32,503 nt of DNA from Deltaproteobacteria bacterium (lineage in GTDB: Bacteria; Myxococcota_A; Polyangia; JAAYKL01). This document shows positions 1 to 8,400 of this stretch, one piece after another; the stretch's first letter is position 1, and the number at the start of each line of letters is the position of its first letter. Position numbers and translations under genes: made by a program. The stretch spans positions 8,660 through 41,162 of the forward strand of contig JAQTNF010000034.1 in the NCBI GenBank assembly GCA_028713995.1, written 5' to 3'. The notes below the pieces were generated by a model. It did no database searches and was not told the DNA's origin. It saw only the letters and a list, made by a program, of their open reading frames with translations.

Positions 1-1
1 G

Positions 2-196
2 GGGACCGTGACGGGCGTCTCGCCGAGCGGGGATGGATTCGTAGTGGAGATCGACGCCGGTGTCCCGCTGAGAAGTCGCGTCACGCGCGCAGAACAGGCC
101 CTTTTCGGGCTCGCGCCGGGCGCGCGGGTCGAGGCGCGCATCCGCCACGGCGCCGCGCATTGCGTTGCACGCTCGCAAGAGAGCCTTTTGGTTTGA
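2..196 (+). CDS. C-terminal part of an ABC transporter ATPase (TOBE domain), cut by window edge
   Basis: The reading frame enters from the left edge and ends at TGA 194-196, so only about 64 residues are seen. The pattern (a VTGVSPSGDGFVVEIDAG strand pair, then RVTRAEQALFGLAPGARVEARI and a closing strand) fits the small beta-barrel TOBE domain at the C-terminus of molybdate/sulfate/sugar-type ABC ATPases such as ModC, where it binds the oxyanion or has a regulatory role. No nucleotide-binding domain is in view, so the substrate cannot be settled; molybdate is a guess. A GTG at position 8 lies inside the domain and is not a believable start. The stop codon overlaps the -35 box of the promoter that seems to serve the following tRNA gene. 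Confidence 0.6.
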   Translation, partial: GTVTGVSPSGDGFVVEIDAGVPLRSRVTRAEQALFGLAPGARVEARIRHGAAHCVARSQESLLV

Positions 197-221
197 CACC
201 CCCGGGGGGCGCTGGTACAAA
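193..221 (+). promoter_or_regulatory. Sigma70-like promoter for the tRNA-Ala gene
   Basis: A perfect -35 TTGACA (193-198) is followed after 17 nt by TACAAA (216-221), about 35 nt before the mature tRNA 5' end. The -35 box overlaps the stop codon of the preceding gene. The match and spacing are good, and the position is right for a tRNA promoter. Promoter activity itself is inferred. Confidence 0.65.
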
Positions 222-256
222 ATCCACCGCTTGTGCGCCCTTGGCGCCTGATCTTT

Positions 257-329
257 GGGGCTATAGCTCAGCTGGGAGAGCGCATGACTGGCAGTCATGA
301 GGTCAGGGGTTCGATCCCCCTTAGCTCCA
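257..329 (+). tRNA. tRNA-Ala (anticodon GGC)
   Basis: A full cloverleaf can be folded. The acceptor stem GGGGCTA pairs with TAGCTCC (one G-T pair). The D arm is GCTC/GAGC. The anticodon stem CATGA/TCATG holds the loop CTGGCAG with anticodon GGC (290-292). The T arm is AGGGG/CCCCT with loop TTCGATC. Anticodon GGC reads GCC alanine codons. The discriminator base is A329, and CCA is not encoded (ACA follows). No integrase or att-like duplication is seen next to it. Confidence 0.95.
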
Positions 330-367
330 CAACGATTCCGCACACTTGAGTTGACCCGATGATTCTT

Positions 368-384
368 TGCCACAAATTGTGGCA
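368..384. promoter_or_regulatory. Perfect 17-bp palindromic operator upstream of the TPR gene
   Basis: TGCCACAA-A-TTGTGGCA is an 8-bp perfect inverted repeat around a single central base. This is too tight to form a hairpin but typical of a site for a dimeric helix-turn-helix regulator. It lies about 80 bp before the TPR gene start and just before a -10-like GATAAT (402-407), so a bound protein would cover the -35 region. The regulator is not identified. Confidence 0.5.
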
Positions 385-401
385 GAAGTTGTGTCCGATA
401 A

Positions 402-407
402 GATAAT
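402..407 (+). promoter_or_regulatory. Candidate -10 box for the TPR protein gene
   Basis: GATAAT matches the sigma70 -10 consensus at five of six positions in an AT-richer patch of an otherwise GC-rich region. The -35 is weak (TTGTGG at 377-382, 19 nt away, inside the palindrome), which would suit a regulated promoter. Transcription would begin near 414 and give a leader of about 50 nt. Confidence 0.35.
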
Positions 408-463
408 CATTGCACAACCCCCCTCGGGGTGACAGGCATGACCCTACACAACGGAGGTGGGAC

Positions 464-1870
464 GTGGCCTACGTGCGCAAGAGAGGAAATCAGGTCGTCA
501 TCGTTCGGGGGGAGCGGGAGCCGGGCACGGGCAACGTGCGCCAGGACATCCTCTTCACGATCTTCACCAAGGCCGAGGCCAAGGAGGCCATCGGCAAGGG
601 GAGCCCCCACGGTGCCGAGCTTCTCCGCAGCCTGCTGGAGGACCAGTACCCGGACGTGCGGTTCGACTGGCCGAAGATCCGCCGCGCCATCGCGAGCAAC
701 ATGGACGTGCTGCCGGAGATCCACCGCTACCGCGACGAGCGGCTGCTCTCGCGGTTCCACGGCGACCTGTACGCCTTTGCCCGGACGGTCGTCATGGCCG
801 ACCCGGAGGTGTCGCGCCCGGCCGCGCAACTCTTCCTCGACCGCGCGGACGAGATCCGGTTCCTCATCGAACTCCTCCAGGACCGCCTCAAGCGCGACGA
901 CGCCCGCGAGGCCGGGCGGAAGACCGACGACCCGTTCTTCTGGCGCACGGCCCTGGGGGGCAAGGAGGTCCCGAGCTACGTGGAGGAGGTCGCGGCCGGG
1001 TACTTCGTGCGCCGAGAGCTCGACCGGGCCGAGGCCGCCTTCAAGCTCCTGACCGGGTGCTTCGAGGACTACGCCGAGGGCCACAACTACCTCGGGCTCG
1101 TGGCGCTGGACCGGGGGAAGCTGGACGAGGCCATCGCCTGCTTCGAGAAGACCGTGGAGGTCGGCCGTCGTCTGTTTCCGAAGCGCATCGCCAAGAGCAG
1201 GTATGGGGCCAACCCGTCGACGAGGCCCTACATAAGGGGCCTCATCAATCTTGTCCACGCGCTGAACGACGCCGGTCGGTCCGACGATGCACTGGCGGTC
1301 TGCGAGCGATTGGAAAAGGAGTGCGGCGCCCGAGATGGAACGGCTTGGCACCGTGCCGTGGCGTACCTGAACGCGGGGAAGTGGGTCCCAGCGGCCCAGG
1401 CGGCGAGATCCGCCGTCGGGGTCTCCCACGCGAGCATCGTCGTGGCGCTCGCGCTGTACGAGACAGGGGACAGGCGAGAGGCCCTGGCGGCGTTCCTCCA
1501 CGGGGCGCTCGCCCATCCGAGAGCCGTGCGGATGCTGTACAGCCAGCGTCGCGATCCTCCTCGGAATAACGAGGAGGTCAGCGACCACAACATCGGGGTC
1601 AACCTCCAGCGGTCCATCTCCAAGTACCGGATGCAGCAGTCCCCCGAGTCGAAGCGTTTCTTCAGGCGCATTCTTCGCGACCCCCGCGTCACCGTCCTGC
1701 TCGACGAGGTGGTCGACGTCGGGCGTCGCCGCATCCAGCAGCACGCGAGCGGGGAGCGGGAAGCCTTCGACCGGTTGATGGAGATGAAGACCTCGGAGTT
1801 CGCCCGCGAACAGGCGGCGAAGCTCGCGGATCTTGCGGGAGGCAAGGCGGGGAAACGTCGTCAGGACTGA
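464..1870 (+). CDS. TPR-repeat protein of unknown function
   Basis: This is a 468-residue soluble protein without signal peptide or membrane segments. GTG 464 is chosen as start because a strong ribosome site (GGAGGTGG, 453-460) lies just upstream; an in-frame TTG at 410 has none. The N-terminal third is charged and helical with no motif I recognise. From about residue 172 there are tetratricopeptide-like helix pairs (for example YLGLVALDRGKLDEAIACFE and a second set near residues 245-310), which usually form a peptide-binding superhelix. The end is basic (GGKAGKRRQD). It stands alone between the tRNA and the SDR gene, under what looks like its own repressor-controlled promoter. Partner and role are unknown. 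Confidence 0.8.
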   Translation: MAYVRKRGNQVVIVRGEREPGTGNVRQDILFTIFTKAEAKEAIGKGSPHGAELLRSLLEDQYPDVRFDWPKIRRAIASNMDVLPEIHRYRDERLLSRFHGDLYAFARTVVMADPEVSRPAAQLFLDRADEIRFLIELLQDRLKRDDAREAGRKTDDPFFWRTALGGKEVPSYVEEVAAGYFVRRELDRAEAAFKLLTGCFEDYAEGHNYLGLVALDRGKLDEAIACFEKTVEVGRRLFPKRIAKSRYGANPSTRPYIRGLINLVHALNDAGRSDDALAVCERLEKECGARDGTAWHRAVAYLNAGKWVPAAQAARSAVGVSHASIVVALALYETGDRREALAAFLHGALAHPRAVRMLYSQRRDPPRNNEEVSDHNIGVNLQRSISKYRMQQSPESKRFFRRILRDPRVTVLLDEVVDVGRRRIQQHASGEREAFDRLMEMKTSEFAREQAAKLADLAGGKAGKRRQD

Positions 1871-1997
1871 GGTGCGCGTGGGTCTCGGGGGAACAGGGTC
1901 AAAGCTGCCCAATTGACAATTATGGCAGCGATTGCTGGGTGGGAATTGGGTGTGCCTCGGCTTGAAATGTCTTCATCGTCGGATGTGGAGGTGCCGG

Positions 1998-2063
1998 ATG
2001 TGCATGCCAATGCCTCTTGCAGACCGCGACGGCCACATCACCGTGGTCGCCAGGCGCGAGTAG
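1998..2063 (+). CDS. Candidate 21-residue small ORF or leader peptide ahead of the SDR gene
   Basis: ATG 1998 to TAG 2061-2063 encodes a peptide beginning MCMPMPLADRDG and ending VVARRE. A strong ribosome site, GGAGGTG (1987-1993), precedes it; a second in-frame ATG at 2004 is also possible. About 17 of 21 codons end in G or C, as in real genes here, whereas the SDR frame over the same bases is poor in G/C at third positions. The stop lies 2 nt before the preferred SDR start, so the peptide could couple translation to it. I recognise no family. It could also be the ribosome site of an N-terminally extended SDR starting at GTG 2000. Confidence 0.35.
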   Translation: MCMPMPLADRDGHITVVARRE

Positions 2064-2065
2064 CG

Positions 2066-2905
2066 GTGGAACCCGGGAGAACATGCGTCGTGACCGGCGC
2101 GAGCTCGGGCATCGGGCTGGAGATCGCGCGCGGGCTTGCCCGACATGGCGATCGCGTCGTGCTCCTGTGCCGCGACGCGGGCCGGGCCGAGGCGGCCGTG
2201 GCGTCCATCCGAGAAGACGTCCCGGGCGCCGCGCTCGAGGTGGTGCTCGCGGACCTGTCCCTGCAATCCGAGGTGCGCTCGGCCGCGGCGGCCATCCTCG
2301 ATCGTTGCCCGCGGCTGCACGTGCTCGTCAACAACGCGGGCGTCTACTCCGCGCGCCGTCGCGAGACCGCGGAGGTCATCGAGCTGCAACTCGCCGTGAA
2401 CCACCTGGCCCCGTTCCTGCTCACGCGCCTGCTCGAGGATCGTCTCGCGGCATCCGCGCCGTCCCGGATCGTGAACGTGGTCTCCTCCCTGCACCGCATG
2501 GCGCGCCTCGACATGGACGACCTGCAGGCTTGGCGCTCCTATCGCCACTTCGGCCTCGGGCAGTACGCCGTGACGAAGCTCCTCGCGATCCTCGCGACGC
2601 GTGAGCGCGCCCGACGTCTTGGCGGAACAGGCGTCGCCGTGAACTGCGTGCACCCCGGTGGCGCGGCGACGAACATCTGGCCGGCGTGGCAACGACCTTT
2701 TGCGAGGCTGTTCATGGCGAGCCCGGCCATGGGCGCGATGCCGGTGCTGAGCGTCGCCGCGGATCCGGCCTTTGCCGAAGTCACAGGGGCGTACGTCACG
2801 AGGAAAGGGATCGAGGAGCCGTCGCCGGCCGCGCGGGATCCGGATCTCGCAGCCCGCGCATGGGCCGCGAGCGAGGCCATGTGCGGCCTTGCGCCCGGGC
2901 GCTGA
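2066..2905 (+). CDS. Short-chain dehydrogenase/reductase (retinol-dehydrogenase-like)
   Basis: A 279-residue Rossmann-fold NAD(P)-dependent oxidoreductase. Seen motifs: TGASSGIG (10-17) for dinucleotide binding, LVNNAG (87-92), catalytic Ser near 140, and Tyr167 and Lys171 in YAVTK. The long segment between Ser and Tyr and the HLAPFLLT stretch resemble the retinol dehydrogenase/WW-oxidoreductase-like branch rather than FabG. GTG 2066 is chosen because it puts the glycine motif at the usual distance from the N-terminus and follows the small ORF stop by 2 nt. GTG 2000, with a good ribosome site, would add a 22-residue Arg-rich, low-GC3 extension. The substrate is unknown; a role in lipid carbonyl reduction is possible from context only. 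Confidence 0.85.
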   Translation: MEPGRTCVVTGASSGIGLEIARGLARHGDRVVLLCRDAGRAEAAVASIREDVPGAALEVVLADLSLQSEVRSAAAAILDRCPRLHVLVNNAGVYSARRRETAEVIELQLAVNHLAPFLLTRLLEDRLAASAPSRIVNVVSSLHRMARLDMDDLQAWRSYRHFGLGQYAVTKLLAILATRERARRLGGTGVAVNCVHPGGAATNIWPAWQRPFARLFMASPAMGAMPVLSVAADPAFAEVTGAYVTRKGIEEPSPAARDPDLAARAWAASEAMCGLAPGR

Positions 2906-2923
2906 ACCCGACGCGAGCGCCGG

Positions 2924-3979
2924 TCAGGACGCCCTGGCCACGAGCGGCACGTCCCGGGTCATGCCCTTGTAGTCGCTCATGTTCGCAAGGGGTCGTCCGC
3001 CGTACATCAGCGACTCGAGGCAGCCGCGACAGCTCGTCCAGCAGCCCCGGCAGGTGTTGGCGTCGTACTTGGCGCGCAGCGCGGCCATCAGCTCGAAGAC
3101 GTCGCCGGTCAGGATGTTCCCGATCGGATCGTCCATGCGATCGATGCACAGCGAGACGTCGCCGGCGCTGTCGATGTTGCACATGTTCTTCCCCGCGTGG
3201 CAGGGACCCACGCCGCCCTCGGCCACGGCGCTCGAGAAGCGGCCGATGTAGCTGCGCAGGGACACGAACTCCGGGTAGCGGCGCTTGAGGTCGATCAGGC
3301 GCTCGCTGACCGCGGGGGAGATGCTGCGGGTGGCCTTGGTGCCGCGGGCGTCGGAGTACAGCGTCACGACGTAGGTGATGCCGATGTCGCGGCACAGCCG
3401 GATGAGCGGCTCCATCTCGTCGAGGTTGTCGTCCATGACCACCGAGATCATGTGCACGCGCTGGTATGGCGCGACCCTGCTGCGCTGCAGCGTCAGGAGC
3501 GCCGCCATGGCCCGCTCGTGGGCTCCGGTCAAGCCGCGCTGCTTGTCGTGGCGGTCGGGGTCGGCGTAGTCGACCGAGACGCTGATCTCGTACATCCCGG
3601 CCTCGAACAGGGCGCGCGCGTTCTTAGGGGTCACGAAGAACCCGTTGCAGATCATCACCGGGAAGTGGAACCGGTTCAGGCTCCTCACGATCGGCACGAT
3701 GTCCGGATGGAGCAGCGGCTCGCCCCCGCCCACCGAGACGATCTGCGGCCCGACGAGCGCCAGCTTCTCGGAGATGACGTCGATCTGGGCCAGGCTCAGG
3801 CTCGGCTTCGTCCTGTGGCTCTCGCCCCAGAAGTCGCAGATCTCGCAGCGCATGTTGCAGTCGAACAGCAACTGGAGGTTGGTGTGCACCATGCGCCGTC
3901 TGAGGAACGACGCCGCGAAGCGCAGCTTCTTGCCCGTCTGCCCGTAGGCGCGCGACCCGCCACCCGTATTGTGTTCCAT
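2924..3979 (-). CDS. Radical SAM protein with SPASM-like C-terminal Fe-S region
   Basis: A 351-residue enzyme expected to cleave S-adenosylmethionine with a [4Fe-4S] cluster. Seen: CNMRCEIC (Cys41, 45, 48; CX3CX2C) and GGGEP (84-88). The Cys-rich C-terminal part (GPCHAGKNMC, SLCID, then CRGCWTSCRGC) resembles SPASM/twitch auxiliary-cluster domains. Start: ATG 3979 is used; GTG 4015 would add 12 residues, and neither has a good ribosome site. It is divergent from the CDP-alcohol phosphatidyltransferase gene and convergent with the SDR. It is not of the Tes type found further along. The substrate is unknown; location among lipid genes suggests a lipid or head-group modification, which is inference. 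Confidence 0.85.
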   Translation of the reverse strand: MEHNTGGGSRAYGQTGKKLRFAASFLRRRMVHTNLQLLFDCNMRCEICDFWGESHRTKPSLSLAQIDVISEKLALVGPQIVSVGGGEPLLHPDIVPIVRSLNRFHFPVMICNGFFVTPKNARALFEAGMYEISVSVDYADPDRHDKQRGLTGAHERAMAALLTLQRSRVAPYQRVHMISVVMDDNLDEMEPLIRLCRDIGITYVVTLYSDARGTKATRSISPAVSERLIDLKRRYPEFVSLRSYIGRFSSAVAEGGVGPCHAGKNMCNIDSAGDVSLCIDRMDDPIGNILTGDVFELMAALRAKYDANTCRGCWTSCRGCLESLMYGGRPLANMSDYKGMTRDVPLVARAS

Positions 3980-4101
3980 GACCGGATATTCCCATTCCCG
4001 GGCGACTTTCGCCACAGCTTTTGACGCCGTCGCGGACGCGCCGGGCGGCGTGGACGCGTGCTATGCTCGGCGTGGGCAAGACCCTCGAGGAGGAGTTGGA
4101 A

Positions 4102-5394
4102 ATGGGTGTGGCGCTGGTGCTCGCCGCGGATGCAACCGCCGCGCTTCGTTCGCTCGCGGGGCGTACGCTGATCGAGCGCGCGGTGCTCACCGCCAGGGAC
4201 AGCGGGGCGCGCGAGGTGTTCGTCCTCGCCGCGGACGAGGATTGCGCGGCCAGGTTGCGGGACAAGGCCGCCTCTGCCGTCGTCGTGCCGATGAACGACC
4301 TCGGGGTCCTGCGAGGCGCGCTCGGAACCTGCCGCGACGCGCCGCTCCTGTGGTTGAGCGCGACGCGGGTCTACGACGTCGGACTCGCGGCGTTTCCCGA
4401 GTGGTCCAAGGGCGTGCCTGAGGGCGGTGAGATGCACGTCGCGATGTTCGGCGGCCCGGTTGCGGAGCCGGGGCTCTGGCTGAGCCGCTGCGATCTCGCA
4501 GGTCGGATGGACGACGGGGCGCTCGCGGCGGCCCTGGCAGCGGCGTCCCCGGAACCGCTCGCATCCGGCATCGCCCTCGATATCATTCGTCACGCTGCGA
4601 CCGCGGGGCACGCGATCGACGTTCACGATTCGACAACCGCAGGGCGTGCGATGCGGGCGCTGCTCAGGGGATGTCGCAAGCCGGGGGACGGCCTGGTGGC
4701 GAGGCATTTCAATCGATACGTGAGCCTGTTCATCACCGGCCGGATCGCCGCGATCCTTCCTCGCATCGCTCCCAACCATGTCACCGCGTTCTCCGTGCTC
4801 GTGGGCTTTGCGGCGTCCTGGGTCCTGGCCTTGAAGGGCACCGCCGGTCTGGCGCTCGGCGCATCGATCCTCGTCGTGCAGGAGATCCTCGACGGGATCG
4901 ACGGGGAGCTCGCCCGGCTCACGTGGCGAAGCAGCCGCCTGGGGGAGCTGCTCGACACGGGGGGCGACGTGCTCGTCCTGCTCGCCTTTGCCGGCACCCT
5001 GTGCGTGACCGTGCACCAGGACGGCGCCCACGTGACGGCGCTCGCGGGCTTCGTGGGGCTGGCCGCCTGGTCCGGCTTCGTGGGGCTCCTGTTCGGGGAG
5101 CTCAGGGCCATCGGGCGCGGCGACATCCTGATCGCCACCGCAAGGCTCCAGGAGCGCGGGCCGCTGCCCGAGGGGCGCGGGCTTCGGGCGCTGCACGCGA
5201 GATGGGTGCGTACGGTCGTGCGTTTCAACGGCGTCTGGATGCGCCACGACGTCGTGGTCCCGCTGATCCTCGTCGCCGGATTGTGCGACGCCGCGCCGCT
5301 CGTGGTCTGGTTCATCTTCGGCAGCGGGCTGCTCAACCTGGGTTACGGCGTCTACAGGCTCGGCGCGCCCCTCAGCCGGAGCGCGCTCGACTGA
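4102..5394 (+). CDS. CDP-alcohol phosphatidyltransferase with N-terminal nucleotidyltransferase-like domain
   Basis: A 430-residue two-domain protein. The C-terminal half is an integral membrane CDP-alcohol phosphotransferase with every residue of the family signature: Asp264, Asp267-Gly268, Ala271-Arg272, Gly281, Asp285, Asp289 (DGIDGELAR...GELLDTGGD). Such enzymes displace CMP from a CDP-alcohol to form a phosphodiester head group. Residues 1-180 look like a sugar-phosphate nucleotidyltransferase (GVALVLAADATAALRSLAGRTLIERA), but the usual GxGxRL loop is missing. The plan resembles the fused inositol-phosphate cytidylyltransferase/phosphotransferase proteins of archaea and some bacteria. 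ATG 4102 follows GAGGAGGAG at 4087-4095; ATG 4063 is an alternative. Likely role: lipid head-group synthesis. Confidence 0.85.
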   Translation: MGVALVLAADATAALRSLAGRTLIERAVLTARDSGAREVFVLAADEDCAARLRDKAASAVVVPMNDLGVLRGALGTCRDAPLLWLSATRVYDVGLAAFPEWSKGVPEGGEMHVAMFGGPVAEPGLWLSRCDLAGRMDDGALAAALAAASPEPLASGIALDIIRHAATAGHAIDVHDSTTAGRAMRALLRGCRKPGDGLVARHFNRYVSLFITGRIAAILPRIAPNHVTAFSVLVGFAASWVLALKGTAGLALGASILVVQEILDGIDGELARLTWRSSRLGELLDTGGDVLVLLAFAGTLCVTVHQDGAHVTALAGFVGLAAWSGFVGLLFGELRAIGRGDILIATARLQERGPLPEGRGLRALHARWVRTVVRFNGVWMRHDVVVPLILVAGLCDAAPLVVWFIFGSGLLNLGYGVYRLGAPLSRSALD

Positions 5395-5410
5395 CCGGCC
5401 TCGTGCGGCC

Positions 5411-8400
5411 TCAGGTCCGCGATCCGAGGATCTCCCAGGCGAAGTTGTCGAGCTGCTCCGGATCCAGGGGATCCCCGTTGTAGACGAGGCTGAGCGACGG
5501 CATGGCGAGCCGCTCCGCGATCCGGGAGAGCTGCGTCTCGGCGACGCGCGCGGCCATGCACTCCAGGGGCCCGACGACGACCGCCCCGGCGATGCGTCCT
5601 TGCTCCTTGCCATGGACGATCGCGCCCAGCGACAGGACCGCCTCGGTGGCGACCTGCCGTCTCAGGTACGGCCCGGCCCACGCGAGCAGGTCCTTCGTAC
5701 GCGGACGGCGCTCCCATCCGAGCGGCCCGCGGACGGCTTCGTGCAGCCGGTCCACGACCTTGCTCGTGACCGCCGCGTTGATGCGGGACGACAGGGGGCT
5801 CACGGCGCGTGGTTGCCGCCCCTCCCGGATCTTCGTCATCGTCTGCCAGTCCATGTACTCCGTGAACTCGTACACGGGCGCGAGCGAGACCCTGAGCCCT
5901 CGCGCTTCGAGGCGCGCGACCAGGTTGTCGTTGGAGAAGGCGTCCATGCGGACGAAGATCTCCCCGGTCAGCAACACGGTGGGCGGGTCGCGATTCCCAT
6001 CGATCATGCCCGCGAAGCCCGCGGCGGCCTTTGCGAGCAGGGAGCGGAAGCCGAAGACGTCGCCGTTCACGGTGGCCAGGCTCGCGGCCAGCCCGGGCAC
6101 GTCCCTGCGCCCCACCTGCTCGGCCAGCGTGTCGACGGAACGCCTCCACAACGCGGCCGCCTCTCCGGCGCGTCGCTCCACCGGGCGCGTGTGGTGGAGC
6201 ATGGCCGTGAGCAGCTCGCAGGCCACCATCCCGGCCCAGGCGCGCATCCTGCGCTCCGGCTCGAGGCCCTTGTAGAAGTCGTGCAGCGGCTGCGAGACGA
6301 CGCTCACGCGGTCCGAGAGCCCGAGGCGGTCGAGGACCACCTTGTCGAGCAGGCTGTACATGCCGAAGCGGCACGGACCGCTCGAGGCGGGCATGAAGAG
6401 CGCGTACCTGCGCCCCGGCTCGCCGCGCCGGATGCGCTCGAGCGCGGAGCCCAGCGTGACGGAGAAGGGCAGGCACTCCTTGCCCGTGGAGTGCTCGCGG
6501 CCCGTGGCCAGCGCCTCGCCGTCCGGAATTCCGAGGCACTCGGCCTCGAGCCCCGCGCCGCGAAAGGCCGCGACCACGATCTCGGTGGCCGGGCCCATGC
6601 GCGGCACGAGGAGCAGCTCGCCTCGCTCGCGGGCGTGCGTCGCGTGGGACACGCGCCCCATGACGCTTCGCAGATCGGGCACGGGAGCGGGTTGCCGGCC
6701 CAAGGAGCGATCCGCGGCCACGCAGTCGAGGAACACGGCGAGGCGCGTCTTCGCGCCCGCGTCGCCCGAATGGCCGTCGGACTCCAGGACGACCGCGGGG
6801 CGCCCCTCCATGGCCCGCGCGTAGAGGTGCTGGATGAAGGAGTCGGGCCCGCACGAGTAGTTCGAGCAGTAGACGGCGTGCAGCCCCGGCGTGCGGCGCA
6901 CGTGCTCGATCGCGCGCAGGTTGCGCTGGCACGAGGCCCAGTACACGCCCGGATGGGGCGGAACGTCGTCCGGCACGGGCAGGCAGTCGACGCCGACGGC
7001 GACCGTTCCGAGCTCGCGCAGGAGCTCGAAGACGTTCGAGTTGAGGACCGGGCTGTAGATGTTGTAGCTGCGGCCGAGCACGACCACGGCGCCGGCGCCT
7101 TGCCTGTCGGCGAACTCGAGAGCGCGCGCCCCGATCGCGAGACGGCCCGAGTCGAACTCGCGCTGGGCCGCGCAGGCCTCCTCGTGCGCGGCGCGCCAGC
7201 GGCGACCCCCGATCCCGAGCTCGCGCGCGAGGCGGAGCGAGGACGCGGCGAAGATGCGGGATTCCAGGTCGCCCACACCCATGTCGATGACCGGCTCGAG
7301 GAGGTGCGTGCGGCCCGCGAACGGGTGGAAGCGCAGGATCTCGCCGCTGCTCTGGGCGAGGAGGCAGGTCGTCGAGAACGGCTCGTCGGCGGCCCGGGGC
7401 AGGTCGCGGAGCAAGGGCAGGAGCAGGTGGTCGGGTCGCCGGTCGAGAAGCTCCGCGATTGCGCCGGCGTAAAGCTGGAGCGGCGCGCACACGGGAGAGG
7501 GCAGGTCCTCGACGCCGCGCTCGAGCGCGGCGCGGCCGCAGTCCGGGAGCGTCAGGAGATCGAACCCCAGGCCGTGAACGAGGGTCGCGAAGTACGGGAA
7601 CAGATCCTTGAGCAGGAGCTCGTCGGTCATCGCGACGGTCGGCCGGCCGCGCGGCGGACCGAGCCTCGAGACGAGGTCGTGGACGAGCCGCCGGCGCTCC
7701 CGGCAAGGGTCCGGTGCGAGATCGGGCAGCTTCCTCGCGCCGTCGCCGGGGTGGTGCAGGCTGCAGGCCCCGCCCCACAAGGCGGTGCGCGCCTCGCCGT
7801 CCACGTTCATGGTGAGGCGCTCGATGCGGCACTCGCGGCCCGGCGCCCCGCAGCCACGGCTCGACGTGCACCGGAACGCGTCCTTCGACTCGAGATGCGC
7901 GTGCACAAAGCGTTGCACGGGAAGACCCTCGGGCGTGCGGTCGAGGCGCAGGGAGCGGATGGCCAGCAGGGCGGCGCCCAGGGCGCCCACGGTTCCCGGG
8001 CTGGGTGGGACGACGATGGAGCCGCCGTTTCGGCGGGCCATGGCCGCGGCCAGGGCGTCGGAGGAGAACGGCATGCCCTGGCACAGCACCCGACGGCCGG
8101 ATGGCCGCTCTCCCTTGACGCGCACCAGGTAGTTGCGGACCACGGAATCGAAGAGACCCGCCAGGATCGCGTCCTGATCGACTCCCGCGGCCACCGCTTC
8201 GTCCACGACCTCGGCCATGAACACGGAACAGTGCTGTCCCAGGAAGATCCCGCTTTCGGCGTCGAGGGCCAGGCTGCCCATGCGTCGCACGTCCTCCACC
8301 CCCGCGAAGAGCCGGCCCTGCTCCTCGAGGAACGAGCCGGTGCCGGCGCTGCACGCCTCGTTGAGCGCCGCGTCCACCACCCGTCCGTCCTCGATGCGGA

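Noticed and set aside
197-215. CCCCCGGGGGG after the first gene as a terminator
   Set aside because: It has no loop or T-tract and forms the spacer of the tRNA promoter.
257-464. tRNA-Ala as an integration site for a mobile element
   Set aside because: No integrase, no duplicated tRNA 3' end and no change in gene character follow it.
407-1912. A 501-codon minus-strand frame over the TPR gene
   Set aside because: It is low-complexity (Arg, Gly, Val, Leu, Pro) without motifs. The plus-strand frame has a ribosome site and TPR pattern.
1911-1921. AATTGACAATT dyad with a TTGACA box upstream of the SDR
   Set aside because: No -10 is found at 16-18 nt, and the dyad is only 5 bp per arm, so neither a promoter nor an operator is convincing.
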